A stretch of DNA of 64,000 nucleotides from Verrucomicrobiota bacterium. Its GTDB lineage: Bacteria > Verrucomicrobiota > Verrucomicrobiia > Opitutales > Opitutaceae. Made by a program: the position numbers and the translations under genes. Positions 45,518 through 56,508 of this stretch are shown here, piece by piece; within the stretch, counting starts at the first letter, position 1; every line of letters starts with the position of its first letter. The notes beneath the pieces are model-generated. The model saw only the letters and a program-made list of their open reading frames with translations, had not been told where the DNA came from and made no database searches. Location of the stretch: the NCBI GenBank assembly GCA_023443455.1, contig JAEZUE010000087.1:1-64000 (forward strand), read 5' to 3'.

Positions 45518-46773
45518 GACCGGGCCACCGCGCAGAAGCGCCGGGCGGCCTCGCGCAGTTCCGCCTCGGCCAGCACGCCGAAAGTGAGCCGCGCGGTGTG
45601 GCGCAGCGGCGCGTCGCCGAAGCACAGCTCGCCGGGCACGTAGAGCACGCCGCCGTCGACACAGCGGCGGAAAAATGCCGAGTCGATCCCGAGATCCGCA
45701 CCGTCCGGGGCCGTGAGCCAGAGATAGAGCCCGCCCTCCGGCCGGCTCCAGCGCCACCCCGCCTCGCGCAGGCCGCCCTCCGCCAGCGCCCGGTCGAGCA
45801 CGTCCATCTTGCGACGATACGAGCCGCGGATCGCGGCCAGGTGCCGGTCGAACGTGCCGTCGCCGAGCACGCGCTCGAGGACCGCCTGGTTCAGGTTCGC
45901 CGTGCCGAAATCTTGGTGACCCTTCACGTGCAGCATGCGTTCCAGCCAGTCCGGCGCGGTGCAGCATCCGTATCCGACCTTCAGGCCCGTCGCGAAGGGC
46001 TTCGTGAGCGTGCCCGCGTAGAGCCGCGGGAACGCCGCCCATTCGGGCAGCGCGAGCACGCTCGGCGCACCGGCCGAGCCGTCGAACGCCATCTGCCGAT
46101 AGGCCGCATCCTCGATCGTGGGCAACAGCAGCCCGTGGGCCGACAGCACCCGGGCCAGCGCCCGCTTCTCCTCCACCCCGAACGACCGCCCGGAGGGGTT
46201 GGCGTAGTAGCCGACGAAGTAGACCGCGCGCAGCCGGGCGGCGGAACCGTCGGCGCGCATCGTCGCGAGCAGCCGGTCGAGTGCGTCGGCATCGAGCCGG
46301 CCTTCCCCGTCGACGGGCAGCGACCGCGCCTCGAGGCCGAGGCCGCGCAGCATTTCCAGAAAGACGAAATAACTCGGCCGGTCCACGAGCACGATGTCGC
46401 CCGGATCGCAGAGCACCTGCATCGCGAGGTAGAGCGCCTGTTGCGAGCCGTTGGTCACGAGCAACTGGAGGGCGTCCAACTCGAGTTCGGCCGAAGCCTC
46501 CTCCCGCATGATCCGCTCCGCCAAAAGCCGGCGCAGCCCCGGGCGCCCCTGGTTGGTGCCGTACTGCAACAGCTCGGGCGAGCACCCCGTCCGCGTCAGC
46601 TCAGCGATCGTCGCGCCGAAGGCGTCGACGGGCAGCGTGGCGTTGTCGGTGAACCCGGCCGCGAGCGACAACAAGTGTGGGCTCTCGAGCGCCGCGGTCA
46701 TGAGTCGGGCGATGATCGGCGGGGTGGCGCGGCGGCCGAGAGCGGAGAGGCGGAGGGCGGGCGGTTGGCTCAT
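45514..46773 (-). CDS. PLP-dependent class I aminotransferase (2-aminoadipate/aromatic type)
   Basis: A 419-residue fold-type I enzyme. LLSLAAGFTDNATLPVDAF near the start, QYGTNQGRPGLRRLLAER, VTNGSQQALYLAMQVL (cofactor phosphate region), YYANPSGRSF (Asn of the PLP ring site), TIEDAAYRQM (Asp pairing the pyridine N) and YAGTLTKPFATGLKVGY with the Schiff-base Lys. This arrangement matches the LysN/MocR-type aminotransferases of 2-aminoadipate or aromatic amino acids; the substrate is uncertain. It has no HTH domain. The TAG stop is part of a GTAG repeat. It converges with the cyclophilin gene. Confidence 0.88.
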   Translation of the reverse strand: MSQPPALRLSALGRRATPPIIARLMTAALESPHLLSLAAGFTDNATLPVDAFGATIAELTRTGCSPELLQYGTNQGRPGLRRLLAERIMREEASAELELDALQLLVTNGSQQALYLAMQVLCDPGDIVLVDRPSYFVFLEMLRGLGLEARSLPVDGEGRLDADALDRLLATMRADGSAARLRAVYFVGYYANPSGRSFGVEEKRALARVLSAHGLLLPTIEDAAYRQMAFDGSAGAPSVLALPEWAAFPRLYAGTLTKPFATGLKVGYGCCTAPDWLERMLHVKGHQDFGTANLNQAVLERVLGDGTFDRHLAAIRGSYRRKMDVLDRALAEGGLREAGWRWSRPEGGLYLWLTAPDGADLGIDSAFFRRCVDGGVLYVPGELCFGDAPLRHTARLTFGVLAEAELREAARRFCAVARS

Positions 46774-47211
46774 GGATGCGCGCAACGGCATGGCCGAAGC
46801 ACGCGCTCGGGACAATGCGAAGTTTCCACCCCCAACCTCCGCGAACCAAGCCCGAGCGCCTCCCGCCCGCCTCCCACACGTCCCCGCCCGCCTCCCACAC
46901 GCCCCCGACAAGCCGACGCGAAACGCCCCTCCCCAAGTCCACCCGCGCCAGCCCCCCTTTCCAGCCCGCGGGTAAAATAGACCGACGACCGTCGCGTTAT
47001 TCGATTTTCTGAATACGCCCGCAAGTGCTGCGCCGCCGAAACCCTCCTTTTCGCGTGGAAAAATAGCGTGACGGCCGTCACGTTATTCGGTTTCGCGGAT
47101 ACACGGACATGGCATGGCCGGCGACGGAGGCGATGCCGGGGTCGACGGACGCGCACGCGCCGGTGGGGCGCGTGCATGCACGCCGAACTACGGGAGGATC
47201 GGATCGCGGGC
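46774..47211. repeat. Gene-free interval with two 50-bp AATAG...GACGRCCGTC repeats and a 21-bp duplication
   Basis: Copies at 46971-47020 and 47057-47106 are direct repeats (GGWAAAATAG, then GACGRCCGTC, then CGTTATTCGRTTT). The second contains the perfect palindrome CGTGACGGCCGTCACG (47067-47082). They are related to the 40-bp palindrome at 14181-14220. At about 46865-46910 a CCGCCCGCCTCCCACACG unit is repeated twice. No gene is seen between the aminotransferase start and the ftsH stop. Confidence 0.75.
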
Positions 47212-49210
<1,999 letters not shown>

Positions 49211-49221
<11 letters not shown>

Positions 49222-50761
49222 GGGAGGAAGCGCAGAGTGAGTCGGCAGGGTGATATGTCAATTGAACGGCCCGAGTCGTTCCCTCGCGAACCCGAGATTG
49301 ATGCGCCGGCGGAAGCCCCGGTACCCAGAGGATCGCCCCATGCGCATCGCACACGACCGGCAGGCGCCAACGCAACTCCCGCTCAATGCGGCGGTTGACG
49401 AACTGGTCCTGCAGCTTGCTCGAGCCGCTCGCCCCGAGCGGCCGATATCGATCCCCCGCCTTCCATGGGCGGAGGAGAAAACTCGCGGGTGTTTCTCCCG
49501 CGGCGAGGAACACCGTCCGCCCTTCCTCGAACGCACCCGCGACAATCCCCGCCCGCAGTTCACTCGAAACATCGACCTCTTCGGCACGCATCCGCGCGCC
49601 GGTCGCAAGCGTCACGTCACCGGGCACCGCCAACGGCACCGCCGGCCAGTCCGCTTTCGCCGCGGCGAGATCCGCCCCCGTCCAGTACCGAAGCGACAGC
49701 CCGACATCGATGAAGCCGTCGGGGCCAACGCTGAGTCGCCCCAACTGCCGCTCACGCACCATCGCCAGCAATCGCTCGAAGGCCGCGCTCGACAGCATTC
49801 CGGCCAATCCCTTCGCACCCAACCAACGGTGCAGTGCTCGCCGCACGACCGCGCTCGGCACCGACCGGATATCGATCAGCGACAGATCGCCGTCGAGCTG
49901 CGCCGGCATCAAGCTGTCGACCCACAACTCCAGTGCGTCGTCCTCCTCCTCGAGCAACGCCCGGGCTCGAGCCACCGCGCCGTCGAGGTCCGCGGGCGCG
50001 GCCTCGCGCCAGGCCGGAACAACGCGATTGCGCAGCCGATTCCGGAAATACGCGTCACCGTGATTCGAGGAGTCCTCACGCCAAGTCGCGCCGTTGGCCC
50101 GTAGCAGCGACTCGATCTCGCCCTTCGCGACATCGAGCAGCGGACGCAGCCGCACCGTGCCGTCGGCCAAACGCTGCACCGGCCGCGGCGCCGCCAGCCC
50201 ACGCGCACCGCTGCCGCGCGCGAGCCGCATCAACATTGTCTCCACAGCATCATCACGCTGGTGCCCGAGCCAGAGCACACGCGAGCCGAGTTCGCCCATC
50301 GCGGCCTTGAAGAAGCCAAAGCGCGCCTCACGGGCCTGCGCCTCCGACACGTCGCTCCCCTCCGGCCACTCCGCCCGGCCGACGCGGACCTCCACGCCGA
50401 GCGCGGCACAAACCTCACGACAAAAGGCCTCGTCGGCGTCGGCCGCCGCACCCCGCAGCCGGTGATTGAAATGCAGCGCGACCAACGCGGGGCGCGACTG
50501 CGGCGCGCCCCCGCCGGTGGCAGCAACGTTTCCCCGCGCGGGCCGAAGCACCGCGCCACGGCCGGCATTTCGCAGGCCCACCAACGCGAGCAGCAGCGCC
50601 ACCGAATCGGCACCACCGGAGAGCGCGACGCACCACGATCCGTCCGCCGCCCCCTCGCGGCCCAACCAGTCGCGCAGACGCCCCGGCCAACGCGAAGCCG
50701 GCAACGCCGTCGCCACCGCACCGGCGGCGGCGAGCCAGAAGTTGTCGGCCGAGAAAGTCAT
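49211..50761 (-). CDS. tilS: tRNA(Ile)-lysidine synthetase TilS, with a repeat-like insertion
   Basis: Changes C34 of the tRNA(Ile) CAU anticodon to lysidine so it reads AUA. The 516-residue protein has the ATP-binding SGGADSVALLLAL (48-60), VALHFNHRLRG (94-104), LWLGHQRDDAVETMLMRLARG and REDSSNHGDAYFRNRLRNRV; a C-terminal domain follows (FLLRPWKAGDRYRPLGASGS). Between the first two motifs about 25 residues (67-91, GRGAVLRPARGNVAATGGGA) are extra; their DNA (about 50490-50565) contains GCGGTGCTTCGGCCCGC, like intergenic repeats elsewhere. tilS overlaps ftsH, a pairing also known in Firmicutes. Confidence 0.93.
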
Positions 50762-50824
50762 CGGGCGGATTGCAGCGCGGGCCGACACTCCGGCGCAATC
50801 CGATAGACGCGACGGATCGGCCGC

Positions 50825-51979
50825 TCAGAACAACGTCTGCCGGCGGCGGATCTTGATGCGCACCGCTCCCGGTATTTCCTTCTCGGAGACAAGGACCAGA
50901 TAGCCGCCCCCGCCCGCGCCGCTGAGTTTCCAGCCGAGCGCGTCGTCGCGGTACTTCTCGATCAGCTCGTGCACGCCCGAACTGACCATGCGGGGAAACA
51001 TCGCGATCTGCGCCTCGAACGAGCCCCGGAACGCCGCTCCGAAGGCCGCGGCGTCCTTGGCCCGGATCGCCTCCCAGCAGGCATCGGCGGCGTCGGCCAG
51101 CGCCTTCGCGTTGTCGGCGTCGATATGGGTCTCGCCGAGCACGCTGTAGCCCGAGGCCCGCGGTCCGAGCGGCACGAGTTGAATCAGGCTTTCCAGCCAG
51201 GCGAGCACATCCTCGGCATCGACCGACTCGATCGTGGTGGGCCAGTGCGCGCCGTGGTACTCGAGGCGATTGAGCCCCGGATACACGATGCCGATCGAGT
51301 CCTGCGAGCCGGCCACCTCCCGGGTGCCCGGGGGATTCTCGTAGCCGAAAAGCAGTTTCGCGATCTGCTCCTTGTTGCCCTGCGGGAGGGCGGTGCGCCA
51401 GAGCTCGATGGCCTTGTTGCGGGTGCTGGAGGCCATGCCGCTGCGCCCGTTGAAGGCATGGGTGGGCTCGATGGAAATGGTCAGCACCGCGCCGGGGTGG
51501 TGCTGCGAGACGAAAGGCTGGTCGAGCCAGCCGCCGGCCAGGTCGATACGGAACGGGATCGTGCACTCGTTGCGCAGGGCCGTCGTGCTGCGCACCGGCA
51601 GGCCGCCGTGCGGGAGGCGGCTCAACACGCGGTACTCGATGCCGAGGTCGCGGCAGAGCTGCTCCTTCGCCTCGGAGGCACCGTCCTGGTTGACGACGAA
51701 GATGTCGGGCTTGATGTCGCGCAGCTCGTTGACGAAGTCCAGCAGGCCGATGCCGGTGTTGATGCGGCACTCCTTCACGCAGCCCAGCGCCGAGATCATG
51801 TACTTGCGTTCGTCCTGCGAGTTGACCGGGTAGCGCGCCTTCAGCGCATACACGCACTCGTCGCTGCCGATGCAGACGTAGAGATCGCCGTATTCGGCCG
51901 CCTCCTTCATGAACGCCACGTGCCCGCTGTGCAGCAGGTCGAAACAACCGGAGACGAAGACCTTCTTCTTTTGGGACAT
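50825..51979 (-). CDS. Fusion protein: cytidylyltransferase-like domain plus GHMP kinase domain
   Basis: A 384-residue bifunctional protein. Residues 1-136 are a nucleotidylyltransferase: VFVSGCFDLLHSGHVAFMK with the HxGH-type HSGH (17-20), and the closing VRSTTALR (129-136). Residues 138-384 are a GHMP small-molecule kinase: FRIDLAGGWLDQP (143-155), a modified ATP loop NGRSGMASSTRNKA (177-190) and LSGAGGGGYLVLV near 355. This pairing resembles sugar-kinase/nucleotidylyltransferase enzymes that make NDP-sugars (as HldE does with a PfkB kinase), but the substrate is unknown. The ATG at 51979 is used; the open frame runs on antisense to serS. It lies between serS and tilS. Confidence 0.88.
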   Translation of the reverse strand: MSQKKKVFVSGCFDLLHSGHVAFMKEAAEYGDLYVCIGSDECVYALKARYPVNSQDERKYMISALGCVKECRINTGIGLLDFVNELRDIKPDIFVVNQDGASEAKEQLCRDLGIEYRVLSRLPHGGLPVRSTTALRNECTIPFRIDLAGGWLDQPFVSQHHPGAVLTISIEPTHAFNGRSGMASSTRNKAIELWRTALPQGNKEQIAKLLFGYENPPGTREVAGSQDSIGIVYPGLNRLEYHGAHWPTTIESVDAEDVLAWLESLIQLVPLGPRASGYSVLGETHIDADNAKALADAADACWEAIRAKDAAAFGAAFRGSFEAQIAMFPRMVSSGVHELIEKYRDDALGWKLSGAGGGGYLVLVSEKEIPGAVRIKIRRRQTLF

Positions 51980-52086
51980 GGAGAAAAGGGGCTGGAGCGA
52001 TAAATCGCGGACCAGTTGGTCGGCTCGGCTACCGCGAGACAAGGGCGAATCGGGGCGGGCGCCGCGCCCGCCCTTTCGTTTTCGCG

Positions 52087-53358
52087 TCAGGCGAAAACGA
52101 GGTGGCTCTTGCCGAACAACGGCACGAGGCACTCGGGGATGCGCACGCGGCCGTCGGCCTCGAGGTTGTTTTCCAACAACGCGGCGAGCACGCGCGGCAC
52201 GGCGAGGCCGGAACCGTTGATCGTGTGCACGAGCTCGGGCTTGCCCGTCTCCTTGTTGCGGAAACGGATCTGCGCGCGGCGCGCCTGGAACGACTCGAAG
52301 TTCGAGCAGCTCGAAACCTCGAGCCAGCGCTTCTGGCCGGCGGCCCAGACCTCGAGATCGTACTTCTTCGCCTGCGAAAAACCGAGGTCGCCGGTGCACA
52401 TGAGCAGGCGGCGGTACGGCAGGCCGAGCTTCACGAGGATGCGCTCGGCGTCGTCGCGGAGCTTGTCGAGCTCTTCGTAGGACTTCGACGGATGCACCCA
52501 CTTGAGCAGCTCGACCTTGTCGAACTGGTGCAGGCGGTTGAGCCCGCGCACGTCCTTGCCGTAGCTGCCGGCCTCGCGGCGGAAGCACGGGGTGTAGGCG
52601 CAGCGGTAGATCGGCAGCACGTCCTCGTCCACGATCTCGTCGCGGAAGAAATTGGTCAGCGGCGTCTCCGCTGTCGGCACGGCGTAGAAGTCGTCGTCGA
52701 CGGTCTTGTACATCATGCCCTCCTTGTCGGGCAGCTGGCCGACGGCGGTGGCGCTGGCGGTGTTGACGAAGATCGGCGGGGCGACCTCGGTGTAGCCGTT
52801 GGCGGCGCCTTCGTTGAGGAAGAACTGGAGCAGCGCACGCACGAGACGGGCGCCGTCGCCCACGTAGAACGGGAAGCCCGCGCCGGTGACCTTCGAGCCG
52901 CGGCCGAAGTCGATGATCTTGTCGAAGCCGGGGATCTCCCAGTGCGGCTTGGCGACGGGCGAGACGGCGTTCACGTCGCCGCTGGTGGCGTCGACCACGT
53001 TCTCCTCGGGCGTGCGGCCGACCGGCACCGAGCTGTGCGGGATATTCGGCACGGTGAGCATCGCCTTCGCCCACTGGGTCTCGATCTCCTTCACCTTGGC
53101 GTCCTGGTCCTTCACCTGCGCGGACACCGCCTTCATCTCCTGCACCTTGGCGATGAACTCGGGCGAGCCCTTGGGCAGCTTCGCCATGTCGGTGTTGGCC
53201 GCCTTCTGCGCCGCGCGGAGTTTCTCCACGTTGGCCAGGGCGGTGCGCCATTCGGTATCGAGGGCGAGCACGGCGTCGAGGTCGCAATCGTTGCCCTTCT
53301 TGGCAATGGCATCGCGGACAGCTTCGGGGGACTCGCGGAGGATCTTCGGGTCGAGCAT
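52087..53358 (-). CDS. serS: Seryl-tRNA synthetase
   Basis: Charges tRNA-Ser and tRNA-Sec. The 423-residue class II synthetase opens with the long antiparallel coiled coil that grips the tRNA variable arm (about 30-105: NVEKLRAAQKAANTDMAKL). Motif 2 is PCFRREAGSYGKDVRGLNRLHQF (quoted in part) and motif 3 NGSGLAVPRVLAALLENN. The substrate Ser site TAETPLTNFF is present. ATG at 53358 gives MLDPKILRESPEAVRD, the normal start. A GC-rich hairpin at 52053-52075 lies just after the stop but has no T run. It is divergent from the aminotransferase gene (132 bases). Confidence 0.97.
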   Translation of the reverse strand: MLDPKILRESPEAVRDAIAKKGNDCDLDAVLALDTEWRTALANVEKLRAAQKAANTDMAKLPKGSPEFIAKVQEMKAVSAQVKDQDAKVKEIETQWAKAMLTVPNIPHSSVPVGRTPEENVVDATSGDVNAVSPVAKPHWEIPGFDKIIDFGRGSKVTGAGFPFYVGDGARLVRALLQFFLNEGAANGYTEVAPPIFVNTASATAVGQLPDKEGMMYKTVDDDFYAVPTAETPLTNFFRDEIVDEDVLPIYRCAYTPCFRREAGSYGKDVRGLNRLHQFDKVELLKWVHPSKSYEELDKLRDDAERILVKLGLPYRRLLMCTGDLGFSQAKKYDLEVWAAGQKRWLEVSSCSNFESFQARRAQIRFRNKETGKPELVHTINGSGLAVPRVLAALLENNLEADGRVRIPECLVPLFGKSHLVFA

Positions 53359-53449
53359 GGGCGGGAGAGATGGAGGCGGAGTATCGCGGCGCCGCGCGCG
53401 CTGCGACAAGGGCATTCTTGGGGCGGAGGCGTTCGCCGTGGCAGTTGAG

Positions 53450-53476
53450 GGTTGGCGCGCCGGCCGTTCGCCCTAC
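53450..53476 (-). repeat. GTAG-headed repeat in the serS/aminotransferase divergent region
   Basis: On the minus strand GTAG (53476-53473) is followed by GGCGAACGGCCGGCGCGCC. It lies 14 bases before the aminotransferase start (53491), so it may overlap its promoter or leader. Confidence 0.5.
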
Positions 53477-53490
53477 CCTTCGCGTCTGCG

Positions 53491-54771
53491 ATGAGCACCT
53501 CACCCCTGTCCGCACCGCACCTCAATCCCAACGTCTTCGGCCTCGGCACTTCGGCGACGCTCGCGATCAACGAGCGCAGCAACGACCTGATCGCCCAGGG
53601 ACGCAAGGTCTACAAGCTCGGCCTCGGCCAGTCGCCCTTTCCCGTGCCGCCGGTGGTCGTCGAGGCGTTGCGCAACGCCGCGCCCGAGAAGGACTATCTG
53701 CCCGTGCGCGGCCTGCGCCCCTTGCGCGAAACGGTCACCGACTTCCTCCACCGCCGCCACGGCATCGAGCGGGCCCGCCGCCAGGTCCTGATCGGCCCCG
53801 GCTCGAAGGAGCTGATCTTCATCACCCAGCTCGCCTATGCGGGCGAGCTGCTCGTGCCGAGCCCCTCCTGGGTCTCCTACGCCCCGCAGGCGAAGATCAT
53901 CGGCCGCCGCGTCACGTGGCTGCCGACCGAATACGCCCACGACTGGAAACTGCTGCCCGAGACGATCGACGCCCATTGCTCCGCCAACCCCGGCCTGCCG
54001 CGCCTGCTGATCCTCAACTACCCCAACAACCCCACCGGCGTCAGCTACACCGAGCCCGAACTGGCCGCGATGGCCTCGGTCATCCGCAAACACCAGATCC
54101 TGGTCGTCTCCGACGAGATCTACTCCGACCTCGACCACGAGGGCCGGACCCCGAGCATCTCGCACCACTACCCGGAGGGCACGATCGTATCCACCGGCCT
54201 GAGCAAATGGTGCGGCGCGGGCGGCTGGCGGCTGGGCGTGTTCTCGTTTCCCGACGAGCTCGAGTGGCTCTGCGCCGCCATGGCCTCGATCGCGAGCGAA
54301 ACCTACACCTCCGTGAGCGCCCCGATCCAGTATGCCGCCATCCGCGCCTTCGAGGGCGGGCCGGCGATCGATTCCTACCTCGAGAACTGCCGCGCGATCC
54401 TCCGCGGGCTCGGCCGCTTCTGCAACAACACCCTCATCGCCGCCGGTTGCCGCCTGCCCAAGCTCGACGGCGCCTTCTACCTCTTCCCCGACCTGAGCGA
54501 CGAACGCGACAAACTCGCCGCCAAGGGCGTCACCGACGGCGCCTCGCTGGCCGAGCGCCTGCTGATGGACACCGGCGTCGCCTCGCTGCCGGGCAGCGTC
54601 TTCGGCCGCCCCAGCCGGGAGCTCACACTGCGACTTTCCTATGTGAACTTCGACGGCACCGCCGCGCTCGCCGCCGCCGAGGGCGCCGAGCGCATCGACG
54701 AAAAATTCCTGCGCCAACACTGCCCCGAAACGCTCGCGGCGGTGGAGCGCATCGCCGACTGGCTCGCCTGA
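53491..54771 (+). CDS. Pyridoxal-phosphate aminotransferase, aspartate aminotransferase-like
   Basis: A 426-residue class I/II aminotransferase. KVYKLGLGQSPFPVPPVV near 34, LIGPGSKELIFITQLAY (cofactor phosphate site), LILNYPNNPTGVSYTEPEL (Asn for the PLP O3'), VVSDEIYSDLDHEG (Asp for the pyridine N), STGLSKWCGAGGWRLG with the Schiff-base Lys, and LRLSYVNFDG with the substrate-carboxylate Arg. The SK-x6-WRLG form is that of the aspartate/aromatic group. The role is probably amino acid synthesis, but the substrate is not certain. The ATG at 53491 (MSTSPLSAPHLNPN) is preferred over one at 53452. Confidence 0.88.
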   Translation: MSTSPLSAPHLNPNVFGLGTSATLAINERSNDLIAQGRKVYKLGLGQSPFPVPPVVVEALRNAAPEKDYLPVRGLRPLRETVTDFLHRRHGIERARRQVLIGPGSKELIFITQLAYAGELLVPSPSWVSYAPQAKIIGRRVTWLPTEYAHDWKLLPETIDAHCSANPGLPRLLILNYPNNPTGVSYTEPELAAMASVIRKHQILVVSDEIYSDLDHEGRTPSISHHYPEGTIVSTGLSKWCGAGGWRLGVFSFPDELEWLCAAMASIASETYTSVSAPIQYAAIRAFEGGPAIDSYLENCRAILRGLGRFCNNTLIAAGCRLPKLDGAFYLFPDLSDERDKLAAKGVTDGASLAERLLMDTGVASLPGSVFGRPSRELTLRLSYVNFDGTAALAAAEGAERIDEKFLRQHCPETLAAVERIADWLA

Positions 54772-54892
54772 AAACCGCCGCCACACGGCGAATCGAAGAA
54801 AAAAGCGGAACCCGTTTCGGTCCCGGAAGTCCTATTGCCTCGTGCTTGTTTTCCCGCCTAGCGGGACTTTTGGGGATACCACAGATAAATAT

Positions 54893-54931
54893 GACGAGCC
54901 GTCAGGGGTTGGCGGCTCGTCTTATTGTTTT
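54893..54931 (+). terminator. Intrinsic terminator in the convergent aminotransferase/mpl region
   Basis: GACGAGCCG (54893-54901) pairs with CGGCTCGTC (54913-54921), followed on the plus strand by TTATTGTTTT. A smaller hairpin CCCGC-CTA-GCGGG (about 54854-54866) then ACTTTT precedes it. Both lie between convergent genes. The region from 54825 to 54935 is unusually AT-rich. Confidence 0.8.
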
Positions 54932-55018
54932 CGGAGATCGGCACCTTCGCCCGGAAACGTCCCGCAAGGAGCGACTTCGCGAACCGGGTACCGGCGCCGG
55001 CTGCCACTGGGGAACCGA

Positions 55019-56443
55019 TCAGGAACCGGCAGCCGCCGTCGCGTACGCGGCGATCGCCCCGTCGAAGGACCCGTTGGAGAAGAACACCACCACTCGCGGC
55101 GCGGCCCCGGCCGGCAGCGTGTCGCGCCGCAACGCCTCGAGCAGGTCGGAGTTGCGGGCGAAGAAACGCGCCGAGACGTTCGCCGCCTCGAGCTGCTGAG
55201 CCACGGCCTCGGCATCGAAACGCTCCCCCTCGGCCAGCTTTTCCGCGCGGTTGACCGCACCCAGATACACCTCGTCGGCCTCCGCGAGCGCCCGACTGAA
55301 ACCGGCCTGCAGCACTTTCGTGCGCGCCGTGTTGCTGCGCGGCTCGAACACCGCGGTGAGCGTGTGCCCCGGATACCGCGAGCGCAGCGAGACCAGCGTC
55401 TCGTGCAATGCGGTGGGGTGATGCCCGAAATCCTCGACGACCGTGAGCGCGGGCGAACGGAACAGGATCTCCTGCCGCCGTTTCACGCCGCGGAAACGCT
55501 CGAGCACGGAGAGGTCGAGCGCGGTCGGATCGTCCCCATGCAGCAACAGGCCGACCGCCACGGCCGCCATGGCGGCGTTGCGGGCGTTGAACAGTCCGGG
55601 AAGCTTCCAGCGCACGCCGCCCCAGCGGGAGCCCTTCCAGTCGAGCGCGAACGACGCGCCGTGCGGGTCCTCGGAAAACTCGCGGATCACCGCATCGTTG
55701 CCCTCGCCCACGCCGACCCGCACGACCTGCGTCCACGGCATCGCCCCGAGCGCGCGCAGGTTGAGGTCGTCGCCATTCATCACCACATGTCCATTACGCG
55801 GCACGATCCGCACAAGATGCGAGAAGGTCCGCTGCACATCGACGAGGTCGCGGAAGATGTCGGCATGGTCGAACTCGAGGTTGTTGAGCACCGCGACCCG
55901 GGGCGCGTAGTGGATGAACTTGCTGCGCTTGTCGAAGAACGCGCTGTCGTACTCGTCGCCCTCGATGACGAACGGCCCGCCCGCCGCGCCGAGGTTGGTG
56001 CCGGTGGGGGGATCGAGCGGCACGCCGCCGATGAGCCAGCCCGGCTCCGCGCCGGCCTTCTGCAGCAGGAAGGCCGCGAGCGAGGTCGTTGTCGTTTTTC
56101 CGTGGGTACCAGCGACGACGAGGTTGCGTCGCGTGCGCAGCACGAGGTCGTGCAGGAGCTGGGGCAGCGAGGCGAAGGGGATGGCGCGGGAATCGAGCAG
56201 CCACTCGACCTCGGGATTGCCGCGCGACATGGCATTGCCGATCACGATCAGGTCCGGCGCCAGCGCCGCGAGCCGCACCGGATCGTAGCCCTCGTGGATG
56301 GAGATGCCCGCCTCGGCGAGCACCGTGCTCATCGGTGGATACACGCCGGTGTCGGCCCCGAGCACCTCGTGCCCGGCCTGCCGCAACAGCAAGGCGGCAT
56401 TGCCCATGGCGGTGCCGCAGATGCCCATGAAATAGACGCGCAT
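55019..56443 (-). CDS. mpl: UDP-N-acetylmuramate:L-alanyl-gamma-D-glutamyl-meso-diaminopimelate ligase
   Basis: Recycles the murein tripeptide by joining it directly to UDP-MurNAc. The 474-residue Mur ligase relative has an N-terminal Rossmann-type domain (MRVYFMGICGTAMGNAALLL), the P-loop VVAGTHGKTTTTSLAAFLL, then GGPFVIEGDEYDSAFFDKRSK (EGDEYD is characteristic of Mpl), LNNLEFDHADIF, LPGLFNARNAAMAAVAV, and VEDFGHHPTAL. C-terminal domain: FEPRSNTARTKVLQ. It implies meso-DAP peptidoglycan and its recycling. The ATG at 56443 is the family start; the longer frame to 56767 overlaps a response-regulator gene. It is followed downstream by an AT-rich terminator region. Confidence 0.94.
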   Translation of the reverse strand: MRVYFMGICGTAMGNAALLLRQAGHEVLGADTGVYPPMSTVLAEAGISIHEGYDPVRLAALAPDLIVIGNAMSRGNPEVEWLLDSRAIPFASLPQLLHDLVLRTRRNLVVAGTHGKTTTTSLAAFLLQKAGAEPGWLIGGVPLDPPTGTNLGAAGGPFVIEGDEYDSAFFDKRSKFIHYAPRVAVLNNLEFDHADIFRDLVDVQRTFSHLVRIVPRNGHVVMNGDDLNLRALGAMPWTQVVRVGVGEGNDAVIREFSEDPHGASFALDWKGSRWGGVRWKLPGLFNARNAAMAAVAVGLLLHGDDPTALDLSVLERFRGVKRRQEILFRSPALTVVEDFGHHPTALHETLVSLRSRYPGHTLTAVFEPRSNTARTKVLQAGFSRALAEADEVYLGAVNRAEKLAEGERFDAEAVAQQLEAANVSARFFARNSDLLEALRRDTLPAGAAPRVVVFFSNGSFDGAIAAYATAAAGS

Positions 56444-56508
56444 GGGGCGAGCAAACCCGGGAGACGCAACCCGCGGCAAGCGCGAAGCGCGCCGGCCTTC
56501 GCCGCGCT

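Noticed and set aside
52053..52075. Terminator of serS
   Set aside because: A strong GC hairpin is present, but the minus-strand continuation lacks a T run; on the plus strand no gene would use it.
52000..53515. N-terminal extension of the fusion kinase gene to 896 residues
   Set aside because: The added part lies in another frame of serS on the same strand and is Arg/Pro-rich; the cytidylyltransferase fold begins cleanly at 51979.
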